Source: Desarmillaria ectypa (taxonomy: Eukaryota > Basidiomycota > Agaricomycetes > Agaricales > Physalacriaceae). From it: DNA of 64,000 bases. The stretch covers positions 3,534,001-3,598,000 of the forward strand of contig JAUDYN010000003.1 in the NCBI GenBank assembly GCA_030407005.1, written 5' to 3'. The notes below the pieces were generated by a model. That model searched no databases. It was not told the DNA's origin and saw only the letters and a list, made by a program, of their open reading frames with translations. Shown in pieces: positions 36,121 through 47,299 of this stretch (the stretch's first letter is position 1; every line of letters starts with the position of its first letter). Made by a program: the position numbers and the translations under genes.

Positions 36121-38066
36121 ATGCCCTACTCGCTGCCTGCCCCGAGCACAGGACGTCCTACTCACCGACGTTCGTATATTCATTCTTCAGGTGCCTTTGC
36201 TTCTCTCGGTTCGCTCCCACGGACTGCAAACCATCGTCCTGTCTTCCACATCCATAACGACTGTTCCTCTGATGACGACGAGCATGGCCTCCTCAGCCCA
36301 CAGCCAGCTGGCCACAAGGCAAAATCATTACGGGTCGATACTCACTTAGGTGTACCCTTCCCGCGAAGTTCGCCCTCACCGCGAAGCCCTAGCTCAGAGG
36401 TTCCCACCAGGTCCTTACCCCCGCAGCGAACCAACTCGACCCCCGTTTTGCTCTCAAATGGTCGGCCTCTCAAGTCTTCACTCAAGGGGTCCCCACGTTC
36501 CGCATCTGCCCCCGATATGCCCTCATTATCTATCCAACATACCCGTGCTCAGTCTGCCCCATCTACACCCGCTATATCTTCTCACGAACATCATTGTCAC
36601 AAAAACGTTCATTTTCCTACCCACCAACTCGAAACTGTTCGCGTATTCAACAAGTCTGCGAAACCCGCTTCCTTACTTCGACCTATTCTCGCTTCGGACG
36701 CAGAAACCGAAACAGAGACCGAGCTCGAAGGCTCCTCTCGTTATACAGAGGTGTCGCGATTCCCATTCCCATTGGTTCATCCCTCGTACTCCCTGTCTCC
36801 ATTTACCGACCCCGTACCAAGCCCTGCAGTGCCAAGAGAAAGTTCTAATGTAATACTCGAGTCCTTGACTCTTCCCCAATCAACCCTAGCACTGAAGGGT
36901 ACACTGCTCGTGCGCAATATTTCCTACGAAAAGCAGGTATACGTCAGGTTCACGCTCGATAACTGGCAGACGACGTCCGAAGTAGCTGCTCAGTATCAAA
37001 CGTCGTTGCCCTCGTTGCCTAATCTGTTCAAAAAGTCCCTTACTGTAGGCGATGTCGCTGCAGGTGTCGCTACAGGAGGAGCTAGCGCTTGGGACCGTTT
37101 CGAATATACAATTAAATTGGGGGACTACGCTTCCACCCTTATCGATCGCACCATCTATTTGGTTGTACGATATACCACAGGTGGAGGTGAATGGTGGGAC
37201 AATAACGCTGGGAAAAACTATCGTGTGGCCTTCATTCGAAGTCCAAACCGTAAGTCCATACTATTCATCTCATTCCCACTTATTCATTCAATTTGACTTT
37301 AGAAGCATCGCCTGCAACGGTCGATAAAGTCCATGCACCGGTAGCTCCGATCAAGGCACCGTCCGAGAACTCGGTCCTCTTCCCTACGATGGCTCCTTCC
37401 TTACTTACGAGTCCACCGACTTCTACTCCCTCGACACCTACCCAATTATCGTCTTTACCAACAACCGCTCCGCTCCCTCCCCCTCAGAATATCCGTGCAC
37501 AATCAGAGGCTACGCTTCGGCATCGCCTGAAAGGCTTCAAGCTGGCTAACTATGCCAAACCCAACGACGTCCCTCCCCAACTGAGTCCTACCACAGAGAA
37601 AGCAGAGGGCGCTGGCGTTTTCTGGTTTTGGGGTTCTCGGAAGCCACAAACGGGTGCAGCCTCCCCAGTGCATTCCGACGGGGATGGGGACGTGACACCT
37701 GCTCTATCGAGAGGCAGCAGCTCCCCGTTGGACACCCCTATCGAAGAGCGGACGAATGCATTGGAGGAAGTGCCAGAGTATGTTGAGCCGGCCAGTATTC
37801 CAGCTCCCTTTTCAATGCTCAATTCAGACGCTATCGAGCCTGAACGCAAGTCATTGTCACCGCCGCTGGCTCCGACACCGTTGGCTTCGTCAGTTCTTTC
37901 TCCGTCTCCCCCTCCTTCTACACCAACACCCACCTCCACACCTACTCCACGAGTGGAGAAAAAATCACCTAGTCCCCCGTCTTCGTCTGAGGATCTTTAC
38001 AAGGCTTTTTTGAAGCAGTGGTGCTTCGTTGGCGCCGGGCAAGGAGAAACGATGATAGGCGCTTAG
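36121..38066 (+). CDS. CBM21 protein phosphatase 1 regulatory subunit
   Basis: Exons 36121-37249 and 37303-38066 give 630 residues; the 53-nt intron has GT-AG ends. The start MPYSLPAPSTGRP is the first ATG in frame. A serine/proline-rich N-terminus leads to an RVxF-type PP1-docking motif KNVHF near residue 160. A CBM21 domain follows at about 243-372 (LALKGTLLVRNISYEKQVYVR, LDNWQT, then WDNNAGKNYRV). The C-terminal 250 residues are low-complexity, rich in Ser, Pro and Thr. This is the layout of yeast Gac1/Pig and animal glycogen-targeting subunits: CBM21 binds glycogen, the docking motif recruits PP1, and the complex activates glycogen synthase. Cytosolic. Confidence is high for the family; the glycogen role is from the family. 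Confidence 0.88.
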
Positions 38067-40164
38067 ACGATGAACGCCATCCACAATATACGACGGCTCT
38101 CATATCGATATCTTTATCCATCTTTCCACTCACGCTGGTTTTTACTACCAATCAATTCTCACTAGACATTGTACTACTACGGCAACACAGCGCGGATGGT
38201 CATCGGTTCTTGTTTTTTTCCTCTCTCATCTCATCTCATCTCATCTGTGTACCAACTTTTTGTACTCCCACTTACTCATACGTACATACCATACCCTTCA
38301 TACGAAAAGCATGTATTGTACGGACGCTACATACTTGCACCCATCTTATTATTGTCGCATATCATTACTTACTCTGGCTTTGATCATGAATAGAATGCTT
38401 GTCTGAATTGATTATGATATTATGAGGAACGGCTGAGATTTTCACAGGTGGAATGGTGCCTAATTCGCTCGGTGCCGTTTCGGTCTCGACAGGTCCAGAT
38501 GTCAGGGCGCCTTGTTACCAAGTTATGCCAGTCCCGACGATCTACGAGTAGGGTGTTGCCACTCTTTTCCTCCCTGTCATTTGGATCTGCGAATGTCTGC
38601 TGCAATGTGGTGTGTCTTCGACTCGGGTAAGCATTGTCCCTCATTGTCCGTGCAACGAGGATCTCACGAAGCCCATATTGACCAGATATCGGACCGTCGG
38701 CCGAATGTCCGAGAGACGATCACGTCTTGTCTTGTCTTGTTAAAGTTTCACTGATGGGCTTGACTGACTAGCTGATATTGTGAATCACCCCAGATAACTA
38801 ATACCAATAGAGACGATCTTATCTTGGTTCACAGATTTTACTGGTGGATATGTAAGCTTCTGAGATCTGAACATTGACTGATCATCATACTGATACAGGC
38901 TAACTCGGTGAGTCAGCTTGTAAAAAAAAAAATACCGGCTTTCAAGTTCGGAAGGAGGAAGGAAACCAGCCGTCGTCGTACCGGGTGCTACTGAACAAAA
39001 ACGTAAACGCCGGAAAACCTCCTTATCATTGAATTGAAAGTGCAGAATGGGGAATGCAAAACATTTAAGGTTGTAACGTGTCTCTGCCGCTTAGGGCGCG
39101 CAGCCCGAAATCACAAATCACACATCATAGATTATACACACACAGAAACAAGCGAGATGAAAATCACGAACGTTTGATACATTTCTTCATTTTACCCGAC
39201 CGGTGATTAGATAACGTCCAAGTGACTCAAACGGTACCGAGCTTGACAGCGTTTACGTCGACCTGAAGCCTGAGGACATTATGCCAATGGGAAAAGGGAA
39301 AAGATCGACAAGTTGCTGTCAGGTCACGAACAACGATGAGCTTCCTACACGTGTTGTACGTTGTTTTCTTTCGGCGCCGCAGATAAGGGAGAAGACGAAG
39401 TTCGGAATTTTTCAGGAATGTTGGTTCGGATAGGGCGCTCGTTCGACATTACCAGAAGGCAGGAGAAATAATAAGTGGATAATAATAATATCGAGCCAAT
39501 GACACAGCCACGATTACTCCTTCCCTTCGAGCAGTCATGTGGCTCTCCTTCCTGGCTTCGCGGGGAAAAGTTAATCCCGGTGGAGGAGGAGGTTGATAAG
39601 ACGTCAGGAGTCGGTGGAGAGTGTTTAGGCTCTTACTCTACCTGGTGGAGTGGAACTGTAATATCAGAGGGATTCCTACGTGGTGCGTCTTTCGTGGTCG
39701 ATGTCGTTATTGGCGGCGCTGATTTCGTGTGTTTTGTTATCTATGCTTCCCCAAGTCGCTTGTACTTACCCTTGATGGTGTAGGAATACAGAACTATGGT
39801 GCGACTTCGACCGTATCTATTCGGAATAGAATTCTCCAGGCGCCCTGAAACTGTGGAAGGAACGGCTGCATTCAATGTGCTACTAGTTCCGGTGTGTATC
39901 TGGTTCGTCCACTCGTGTTCATCCCATCAATATCTTGATTGCAGGCTCACAGTTGGTAGGTTCAACTTTGTGGCAGATTCACGCACGACATATCGGAGGA
40001 GCTGTCCATTCGCGTGAGGACTAGAGCTTAGCGGATCATCGATAAAATGTCAACTGAGATATCGACGAAAAGTACAATAGATTCAACATCGATGTCATGG
40101 ACCTGATTCTTGTCCTGGCCATTCAAAGCGACCCTATCGTCCACTCGGCTCCTCAATCGATTTG
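38067..40164. other. Stretch without a supported gene
   Basis: The first 300 bases are likely the 3' UTR of the CBM21 gene; a repeated TCATC run (about 38226-38246) lies there. A second copy of the AGAGACGATC-type sequence is near 38806, and a shorter one near 38711. A frame at 39475-39783 (102 codons) is unrecognised. Nothing else supported. Confidence 0.35.
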
Positions 40165-41168
40165 TCACTTTGTCCAATCAATGTTCAAAGGTACCTATGC
40201 CGTGTTCAGATGAAACGCTGTGCAGGCACGGCCTTACTCACCTGCGAAATATGTCTGTCGATTTCCTCCATTAATAATTTCCCGCATTGGTGAATCTGGC
40301 TGGCAGCAATCTTCTTCCATTTTTCATGGGAACACTGGGCGATACTTTTCACGACTGTTTCGGCGATGATAGGGTCATTCAAAGCCATTTCTGGGTGAGG
40401 TCGTCGTAGCAGTTCGGCCTTCACTGCGGTGAGATAATCGATGACCCAAGTATGCATGTAGAGCATTGTTGGGAGCCAAAGATCCAACCCCTTTTCACAC
40501 TATCGACATCTACCCGAGCTGTCTTTCACGGACACCAACTCTGATACTTCACCTTTCAACCAAAGCGCTGCATTCGGAGGTAATAACACGTCCTGCGCGA
40601 CTTGTCTACATTTCCTGTGATAATTCCGAAGACGAATGTATTGCAGAGTATCGATGCGACTCAGGTCCTCAATCTCCGCTTCTGGATCATCGAGGGGAAT
40701 GGCAAGCGTATTCTTAGCCGCTGCCTCACCCAATATCTTCCATCCATTAACAACTGCAAGAGCAAAGATCCGTAGTGCCTGTTCTTTCATTAGAGGCGAT
40801 GCGATCACCGTCTGGACAAACTGTTCCAGTGTATGATCCATACAGTATTTGCTCAGTGCCTTCTTTACAGCCAAGATCTGATCAAAGCTGTTGATCTGGG
40901 GAGCGACATTTGGATAGCAGAGGAGAAGAATAGTTTGGAAGGTGTCACTATCCTCCTCGACTTCGAGGACAGGAAAGCCATCCCTTTCCTCCGTATGCTG
41001 ACTGTTCTTCAGAACATGACGAAAGAACGACGACGGGGATTTCAACGATAATAGTCCACTAAGGACGAAGAAGTCGACGTTATCGGCCGTGCGGATTACT
41101 AGATCAACGCAATCGGTGGGATCGTTGAAGAGGGGATGGGCGGTGGACATCGTAGGTTTAGTGGCCAT
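40165..41168 (-). pseudogene. BTB/POZ gene 5 with one nonsense codon
   Basis: Start ATG at 41168 (MATKPTMSTAHPLFNDPTD). The BTB core DLVIRTADNVDFFVLSGLLS ... LPVLEVEEDSDTF-like stretch and LLLCYP are intact, as is GWKILGEAAAKNTLAIPL. At 40500-40502 a TAG replaces the conserved Trp of the CxWC pair (CR-stop-C here; CQWC or CRWC in the other copies), a single G-to-A change. Downstream the same frame continues to ISQ at 40242, and the terminal intron and 30-nt exon (40165-40194, VPLNIDWTK) are intact. No other lesion was seen, so it is a recent pseudogene or a truncated 222-residue BTB protein. It is divergent to zinc-finger gene 2. Confidence 0.8.
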
Positions 41169-42386
41169 CGATAGTGAATGCGTGTGAAGATTAGAGAGAA
41201 AGACGTGCGAGGCTCATTCCGTTTTTGGCACCTCGTGGCTGGGCGCTTAGGCCTTCGGTGTCTATAAGTACAGGCGAATCAGTATTTCGTGTACGGCAGT
41301 ACCAACTCGTGCATTTCTCTCTGTGTGTATGCATCGACCATAGCTTGAGAGCACGCTTTGAATATACCTTCTAGAGCGAAGCAAATATCCCCCACTGCCC
41401 AATGCCCGGTACCGTCTTGAGGTCAACGCTTACTTTGATCGATCGTTCTCCTTTCGGCTCATACCATTCTGAAAACAATTGTCAGAAGCCATATGATGAA
41501 CTAGAGCGAAATTATCGTAAGCCTGCGAGTACTTGCACCAGTTCATTGCCCAACTTTGTCAGGCCTTGTCAACCTTTCAAAATTTCAAGGCCGAAATCAA
41601 TGGTATTTCTCGGTCAAAAAAATCCATTCTTGAACGCTTCAATGGGGGTTTAAAAGCGAGAACATATAACGAGATAACAAATGCGCCAACAGAAGTTTTG
41701 ATAAATGGGTAAGAACGTGGAGACCGGTTTCGACGCGACGCGTGTCTTATGTAATGTGACATACGTCGGCTTTCGCCGACCATCGTTGGTTTGTCTTTCC
41801 CAAATCGTACTTCCCTGCTCTGCTCTTACTCTCCCCGTACTTGCTGCTGGTGTTAACTTCTACTTGTATGAATATCTATTGTGCGACACGTTCTCATTGT
41901 CGATGGATACTCAATCGAATCTTCTCCTTTTCGGTAGAACACGGACACAGCACTTGCAGTGGGGTACAGCCCGCAGGCTCTCCCGTATCTGTTGGATCAC
42001 ATCAGGACCTGCCTTACTGGGGAAAAATACCTGAAGACACCGAATTGCTTGAATTACCAGCGTCTCTGGCCTACATTTGATGCACCCTTGTTTATCTCAG
42101 CCTCGCGTATATCGTAACCAATCCGGCGACATCCTATAATGACTATTCCTATGAATTGGCTAGCAATTCCTATGGATTGGCAGTACCCCTATACGAATTG
42201 GCCGCCACTCACTGTAAAGTTTGCTTATAAGGAAGAAAGGAAGGCGGGTTTTCCAACCAATTCAGCCTCTGGGGGACCTTTAAAAGCCCGGTATGTTCAG
42301 CTTGCTACCTCACTGCTATTCCCCCACCTTTCCTGGGGAACCCTCCTACTCATCATCTATCCCTTTGCTGCAAACTGCCCTTTGCC
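41169..42386. promoter_or_regulatory. Shared divergent promoter region, block 2
   Basis: A 1.2-kb space between the BTB gene (minus) and the zinc-finger gene (plus). The right 400 bases match block 1 in inverted orientation. CCAAT/ATTGG boxes lie near 42118, 42154, 42174, 42196 and 42257, and a TTTAAAAG stretch near 42289 is about 95 bases before the ATG. Both blocks keep these boxes although the bases between them have changed. Confidence 0.5.
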
Positions 42387-43569
42387 ATGGCTCGAGGAAA
42401 CAAACAGTTTCAATGCCCGGACTGCACCACCATGGTCTCTCGACAGAAAGAACTCAAAAGGCACATGATGCTACACACCAAATCGGAGCAACAGTAAGGG
42501 GATAATACTCTTAACCTCACCTATATTCATCACTTGGGACAGCTGGTATGCTTGCCCCGACTGCCCAGTGAGGCTTCTCCAAAAGAGCAACCTCGAAACC
42601 CATAGGGCTAAGCATCAGTACGTGCACTGATCTATTCGTCTTCTATAAAAATTGACATGCTTCTCTAGCACTGGCAATGAAAAGTACGAGTGCACGGATT
42701 CCCCTGACTGTACTTGGGGCAGCAACAACCAAGGTGCCCTCACTAAACACCGGCGAAAGTACCACGGCAACGTGCCACCTTCCGGAGATATCGTGCAGCC
42801 CATCCCTGACGGCAGTACCTACGAAAGGGAAACCATCGCCGAGTCCTCGGGTTCTTCTTGGTCGTACGCTTTCGAGGCACCAGCCAATAGTGGGCTCAAT
42901 CCTGGTGAAACGTTCATGGACCGACTCATCACTTCCTCTTTTACCAACGAGGGTACTGGATTTGATCGACCTGTGACCCCGTGGGCACCGAGAACCGAGG
43001 GGAATTTTCTTTGGACCTCCCCTGCGACGGGTTTTCAACATGGTAATATGCGCTATTCACCGGAGGCCAAGCAGTTGTATCCTGCCGCAAGCGCGGGTTC
43101 CCTTCTCGATGATGGCCTAGGCTCTGTTCCGTTCCTGGAAGGATATCCGACACCAGGCGACGATGATTTTATCGGTGCGGTCCCCTACTCTGATGTCGGT
43201 AACGCGGGTTCGTTTGGATCGATGACGGACGCAATGGAAAATACGATCACATTCGACGCACCCGCTCCTGCCCATGCACCTTTCGGGTACCAGTACGCAC
43301 GCCTGCCTATCAACCCGGCTCCTCCTCGGCTATACGTTCCTGCAGTGATGTACCCTGGGTCCTATCAACCATCATCTTCGAACGTGTCGAACATCAGAAT
43401 GTCGCAGCGGGATATGGGATACGGATCGATTGAAGCCTATGGACAAGGACCGCCGATTTCTGATGTTTCAGCGTGGACGTCGTCGAATGGTTCCTCGGAG
43501 TACATGCCAGGACCCTCGAGAAGCAGGATGTACTACGTCGATGACCAGGGACAGTATCGATACAGTTGA
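42387..43569 (+). CDS. C2H2 zinc-finger protein 2
   Basis: Exons 42387-42493, 42543-42617 and 42669-43569 encode 360 residues; both introns are GT-AG, about 50 nt. It starts MARGNKQFQCPDC. Finger 1 is CPDCTTMVSRQKELKRHMMLH, finger 2 CPDCPVRLLQKSNLETHRAKH, and finger 3 has a wider Cys spacing, CTDSPDCTWGSNNQGALTKH followed by RRKYH. The remaining 270 residues are rich in Pro, Ser, Gly and acidic residues with aromatic patches, as in activation or scaffold regions. Probably a nuclear sequence-specific DNA-binding protein. It is the intact partner of the broken copy at 28855-29806 and shares its promoter region with a BTB gene. Confidence 0.82.
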
Positions 43570-44848
43570 CCTCAACGCGAAGAGGAACGTGGGACGCTTT
43601 TTGGACCCTGGTGTGAATGACTTTGTTGCGGAGGCGGAAACGCTTCCTTTGTTCCATTTTCGATGATTTCTTGCATATGCCCGTTTGTATCATGTTTCAT
43701 GTTTTCCCTTCCCTAGAATTTGTTTAGGATCCTCATCTTAACTGTATGCTAGGTCGTTTTTATTTAGACCCTTGCTCTGTTAATTATTCCAGACGTACAC
43801 ACGCGTCGTCAAATAATTTAAGCCCCAACTTGAAGTAAAAAGTTCATACGACGTATTACTGTGGTAGATCGTATACATACAATAGAGTCCGATAATTTCT
43901 TCCCAGCCATTCTGGCACGTCCAGACCATAGCAGAGTAAAAAGGTATCGCTTCCTGTTCCCTCGTCGAAGCAAGCGTGTGGCCATTAAGGGCCGGCCTGT
44001 CAAGCGCGGTTATGTAGTCGGCCGGCAATCATCCATAGAATATTTTTATACTTTCACACCATTTCCACTCTCTATACCCTAAGCTGCGACAGACAGTCAA
44101 AGACGACGAAGCGAAATAGACGGTGGTTATGAAGAACGGCTAAGCCATGACCGTACACTCCATATTATCGAGCCGTACTAAAGAGGTTGTGGCTTTACGA
44201 AGCTTCGCATAATTTCAGCAAGCGCTTCTTGCTGTTGGCAGCTATCGAATTATGCCTTCGGCAGGAGTGCTTGCGTTCTATCGTTATACTGTGATGGCAA
44301 GGCATGTCCCAGATTATCAAACTAGACTCTCGAGTCGTTAACGGGTTCAGGCAGTGTTCTACTGACCACGATCAGGCAAGCGGCCATCACCGCCTTGGAC
44401 GATTCCTGGTACTCAATCAACACCTGACCGGCAGAGACTTTTTGCGAAACACAATCAACCATGAAGAGTTCAAGTTGGGTGTGTTTTGAGACTTTTTGAC
44501 GCACGATGCGTGAAAGTTAAAGCTAAAGGACCATACATCATGACTGGGAGACGTTTTGTTCCGAACAATTACCGTCATAATGTGCTGGTAGGCATCTGAA
44601 TTGAGACCAGTCCATGGGGTACGTTTTCAAGATTTGCGAACTGAAAAATCATGAGTGTGTGTTTAAGTATGAAGCGAGATTCTCTTCGCATATGATCGCA
44701 GACCAGATACTCAAGAGAGTACTGGTAGTTGCATTGTTTTTGTCGTTGCAATGTTTGTTCTCTACAAAGGCACGAAGCTCCTAGGCGCGTTCACCGTCAC
44801 TTGGAGTCAATGCTACAGGCATGATGGCTTAACTGTGTCAGGCTATTA
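43570..44848. other. Stretch without a supported gene
   Basis: Likely 3' UTR of the zinc-finger gene followed by sequence without motif-bearing frames. Confidence 0.35.
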
Positions 44849-45684
44849 GTGGCCACCTCGATAAGCCTTCTCCTCCTGGGATCAATTCACATCGCTCTAT
44901 CCTTCAGGCAGCCTCTGGAAGCTTTCATCGACGTTCCGGCAGCTTCGTCGAGACTTTATTCCATCATCTATTGGGCGGATTTGTCCAACAGACTCAAAGT
45001 CGCAAAGATTTGCGTGTATGTTACGACTGTGAGCTAGCCTTCTTTCTGTTCTCGCATATGCCCAAGACTGGAGATTATTCCAGGTTTTCATTCAATATTC
45101 TGTCATAGTACGCCTGATGTCTGATTAACTCCGAGCACCGAGAGGACACCGAAAATTGGAAGATGTAGAGACTATGCCGTCTGCGATTATAATTGGAAAG
45201 TCACACTCGTGCCTATACATCGTTCTTAACCCTGCCTCTTGTCAACCCACTTTCTATCGCGATTTATTTAGCTATTCCTTGAGATGTGTCAAATATGTCA
45301 GGCTTTCTCGTCCATCATATCGATCAGCTCTCAAACAGAACATTGGAGCATCGAGCTTTCCCTCAACTTCATCGTCACTGTAGCAATTGCCAGATGACTG
45401 TGGTGGATAGGTAGACAAGTCAACGGGTTGACAGGGGAGCGCCACAAGTACTTTTCAGCCCTATTGGTGATCATCGACTCCGGAGCTATTTTTGCCGCTG
45501 TAACGCTGGTAACGCTCATTCTCTTGATTAAGAGAAGCCAGCTAACTATCAATGGGACCTACATCTCAACACGGCAGACGGTAAATCTTACTTTTCCTTT
45601 TTTTCTCTCTGCGTAGCTTGTTCTTATGATATCAGGCAAGTGTTGACACCACTCCTCATTATTGCTCGCGTTGGATGGCAATGA
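44849..45684 (+). pseudogene. Remnant of a second membrane-protein family
   Basis: Separated pieces resemble a 7-helix protein family of Agaricomycetes different from the one at 9715. Piece 1 (44849-45030) reads LLLGSIHIALSFRQPLEAF and ends KICVYVTT. Piece 2 (about 45450-45585) reads ALLVIIDSGAIFAAVTLVTL. Piece 3 (about 45640-45684) reads QVLTPLLIIARVGWQ and stops. The middle part between pieces 1 and 2 is full of stops and the expected conserved YRCY region was not found. Function of the family unknown; this copy is dead. Confidence 0.45.
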
Positions 45685-47299
45685 TTCCAAGGGTTTCAGC
45701 GTCAACACTCTCTTTCACGTATATGACGCCTACAAGTTATGCCGCAAATATTGAGCTAACTACAGCCCACCTTGGTACCGTGGGTTCTAGAACGGAGGGC
45801 ATTTTCGAATCCACATTTGATACGAAGGGAAGGAGCAACTGATTCTGGATACTGGTCTGGGTGCTCTGATATACTGTATTATCTAATTGATTGTTTTATG
45901 TGACCATATTTTCGCCATCTCGACGAGTGCTGCTGTTTCTAGAGCGTGGGAACAAATGTTCGTATCGGTCCCCATCGGACGTCGACCTGTTCATCCGCAG
46001 CCATTGCATGGTCCACTTACACTCATGCTCTTTTACATCTTAGTCATCGCGCCCTCGTTCCTGTCCTTATTTATTTCAACACGTGGAATCTGATTATGAG
46101 CCTACAGAGATACTACTGACGAGGCTAGGCTTGAGTAATTTACTCGACATCGTCGCACGATCCCTCAAGTGCTGCTTGAATCACCATTGCAAGGAAGAAG
46201 CTCCAGTATTTCTTTGTATTTGTACCTGGCAGCATGCAGGATGCGATACTTCGACACCGTTCTGTACGACCGCTAGCCCAGACTAGTCAGATATTTTTGT
46301 GCGGCATCCAGAACCGTCCCGTACTTGAGGATTACCTTCTCATGCTACAATCCAGGCGTCCAGTGAGTCATTCATTTTTTCCAGAGCCCGGACTGACGTA
46401 AATCCTCCTGTAGTTCTCTATATTACATCCTTTATCTAAGACAATGACCTCGAGCCATTGGTGTGGACGAGACGCACCTGGTGCTTGCTAATGCATACAT
46501 GCTCCCGTCTTTCACACCAATATCCTGCCTGCAAGAATATGGTCTCGCTGTATTGCTGACCAGACCTGGACCGGACCCTGGGGATATATTTCTTCATCGC
46601 CAGTAACTTTCCTCTCGCTGTTCGCCAATAGCGTTCCGACAGTTCTATTGAAAGACTTTCAATGGCCATTTGGCTACGTATCGCTGACATATCAGGTAAA
46701 AGATCAGAATCGCACGGGCATTCCTCTGCGGTTGTCGCCGATCAGAACATCTTATATTTTGTCGATTCTGAGAATACCAAGACGTTCTTCCGAGCTGGAG
46801 GTGTTCGTCTTCATTAAACTCCATAGTCAAAAATAGACCATCGCACGCCCACACGCACTACTTATGTTACGGTCTAAATAAAGGCTCGGAGGCGAGCCTG
46901 CATCTTCCGTTGCATGTGGAAGCTACAGTTAATGTCGGTATTTTAGCTTCCGGCTCTTCCCGTGTGCCCACATTTCGGCGAAGCAAACTGTTCAACATCA
47001 TTTGCGATTCTTGCGATGATTCTCCTCCATCACTTCAACTTGAAGTCGAAGGATATCCTCCGGTATCTCATGGATATCAGCTGTCTAAATTATATTCAAG
47101 CATTGTCCTCCTAATACGCCACCGAATGGGTCAACTACAATTGAGGTTATGAAGATTGCTGGGATGCAAATCACCGGATCGCTTCATAGCTCCTTTCGGG
47201 CTTCACCTGAACTGCGCAAGCTTTCTTACGATATAACATCTTGACTTGACATCCGGCTCCGTTCGGTCTCCTTTCTCTGCAACCATAGACACTGATACG
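45685..47299. other. Stretch without a supported gene
   Basis: Short frames on both strands lack recognisable motifs. The right end is the promoter of the F-box gene. Confidence 0.35.

Noticed and set aside
36350..36853. 167-codon plus-strand open frame
   Set aside because: Overlaps the CBM21 gene in another frame; the Pro/Ser-rich composition keeps several frames open.
42139..42468. 109-codon frame starting MTIPMNWLAIPMDW, with a similar frame in block 1
   Set aside because: The open frame is shared by the duplicated promoter DNA, but in block 2 it is out of frame with the zinc-finger gene and carries repeated ATTGG boxes, so promoter sequence is the better reading.
42643..43041. Minus-strand open frame of 132 codons
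   Set aside because: Antisense shadow of zinc-finger gene 2.
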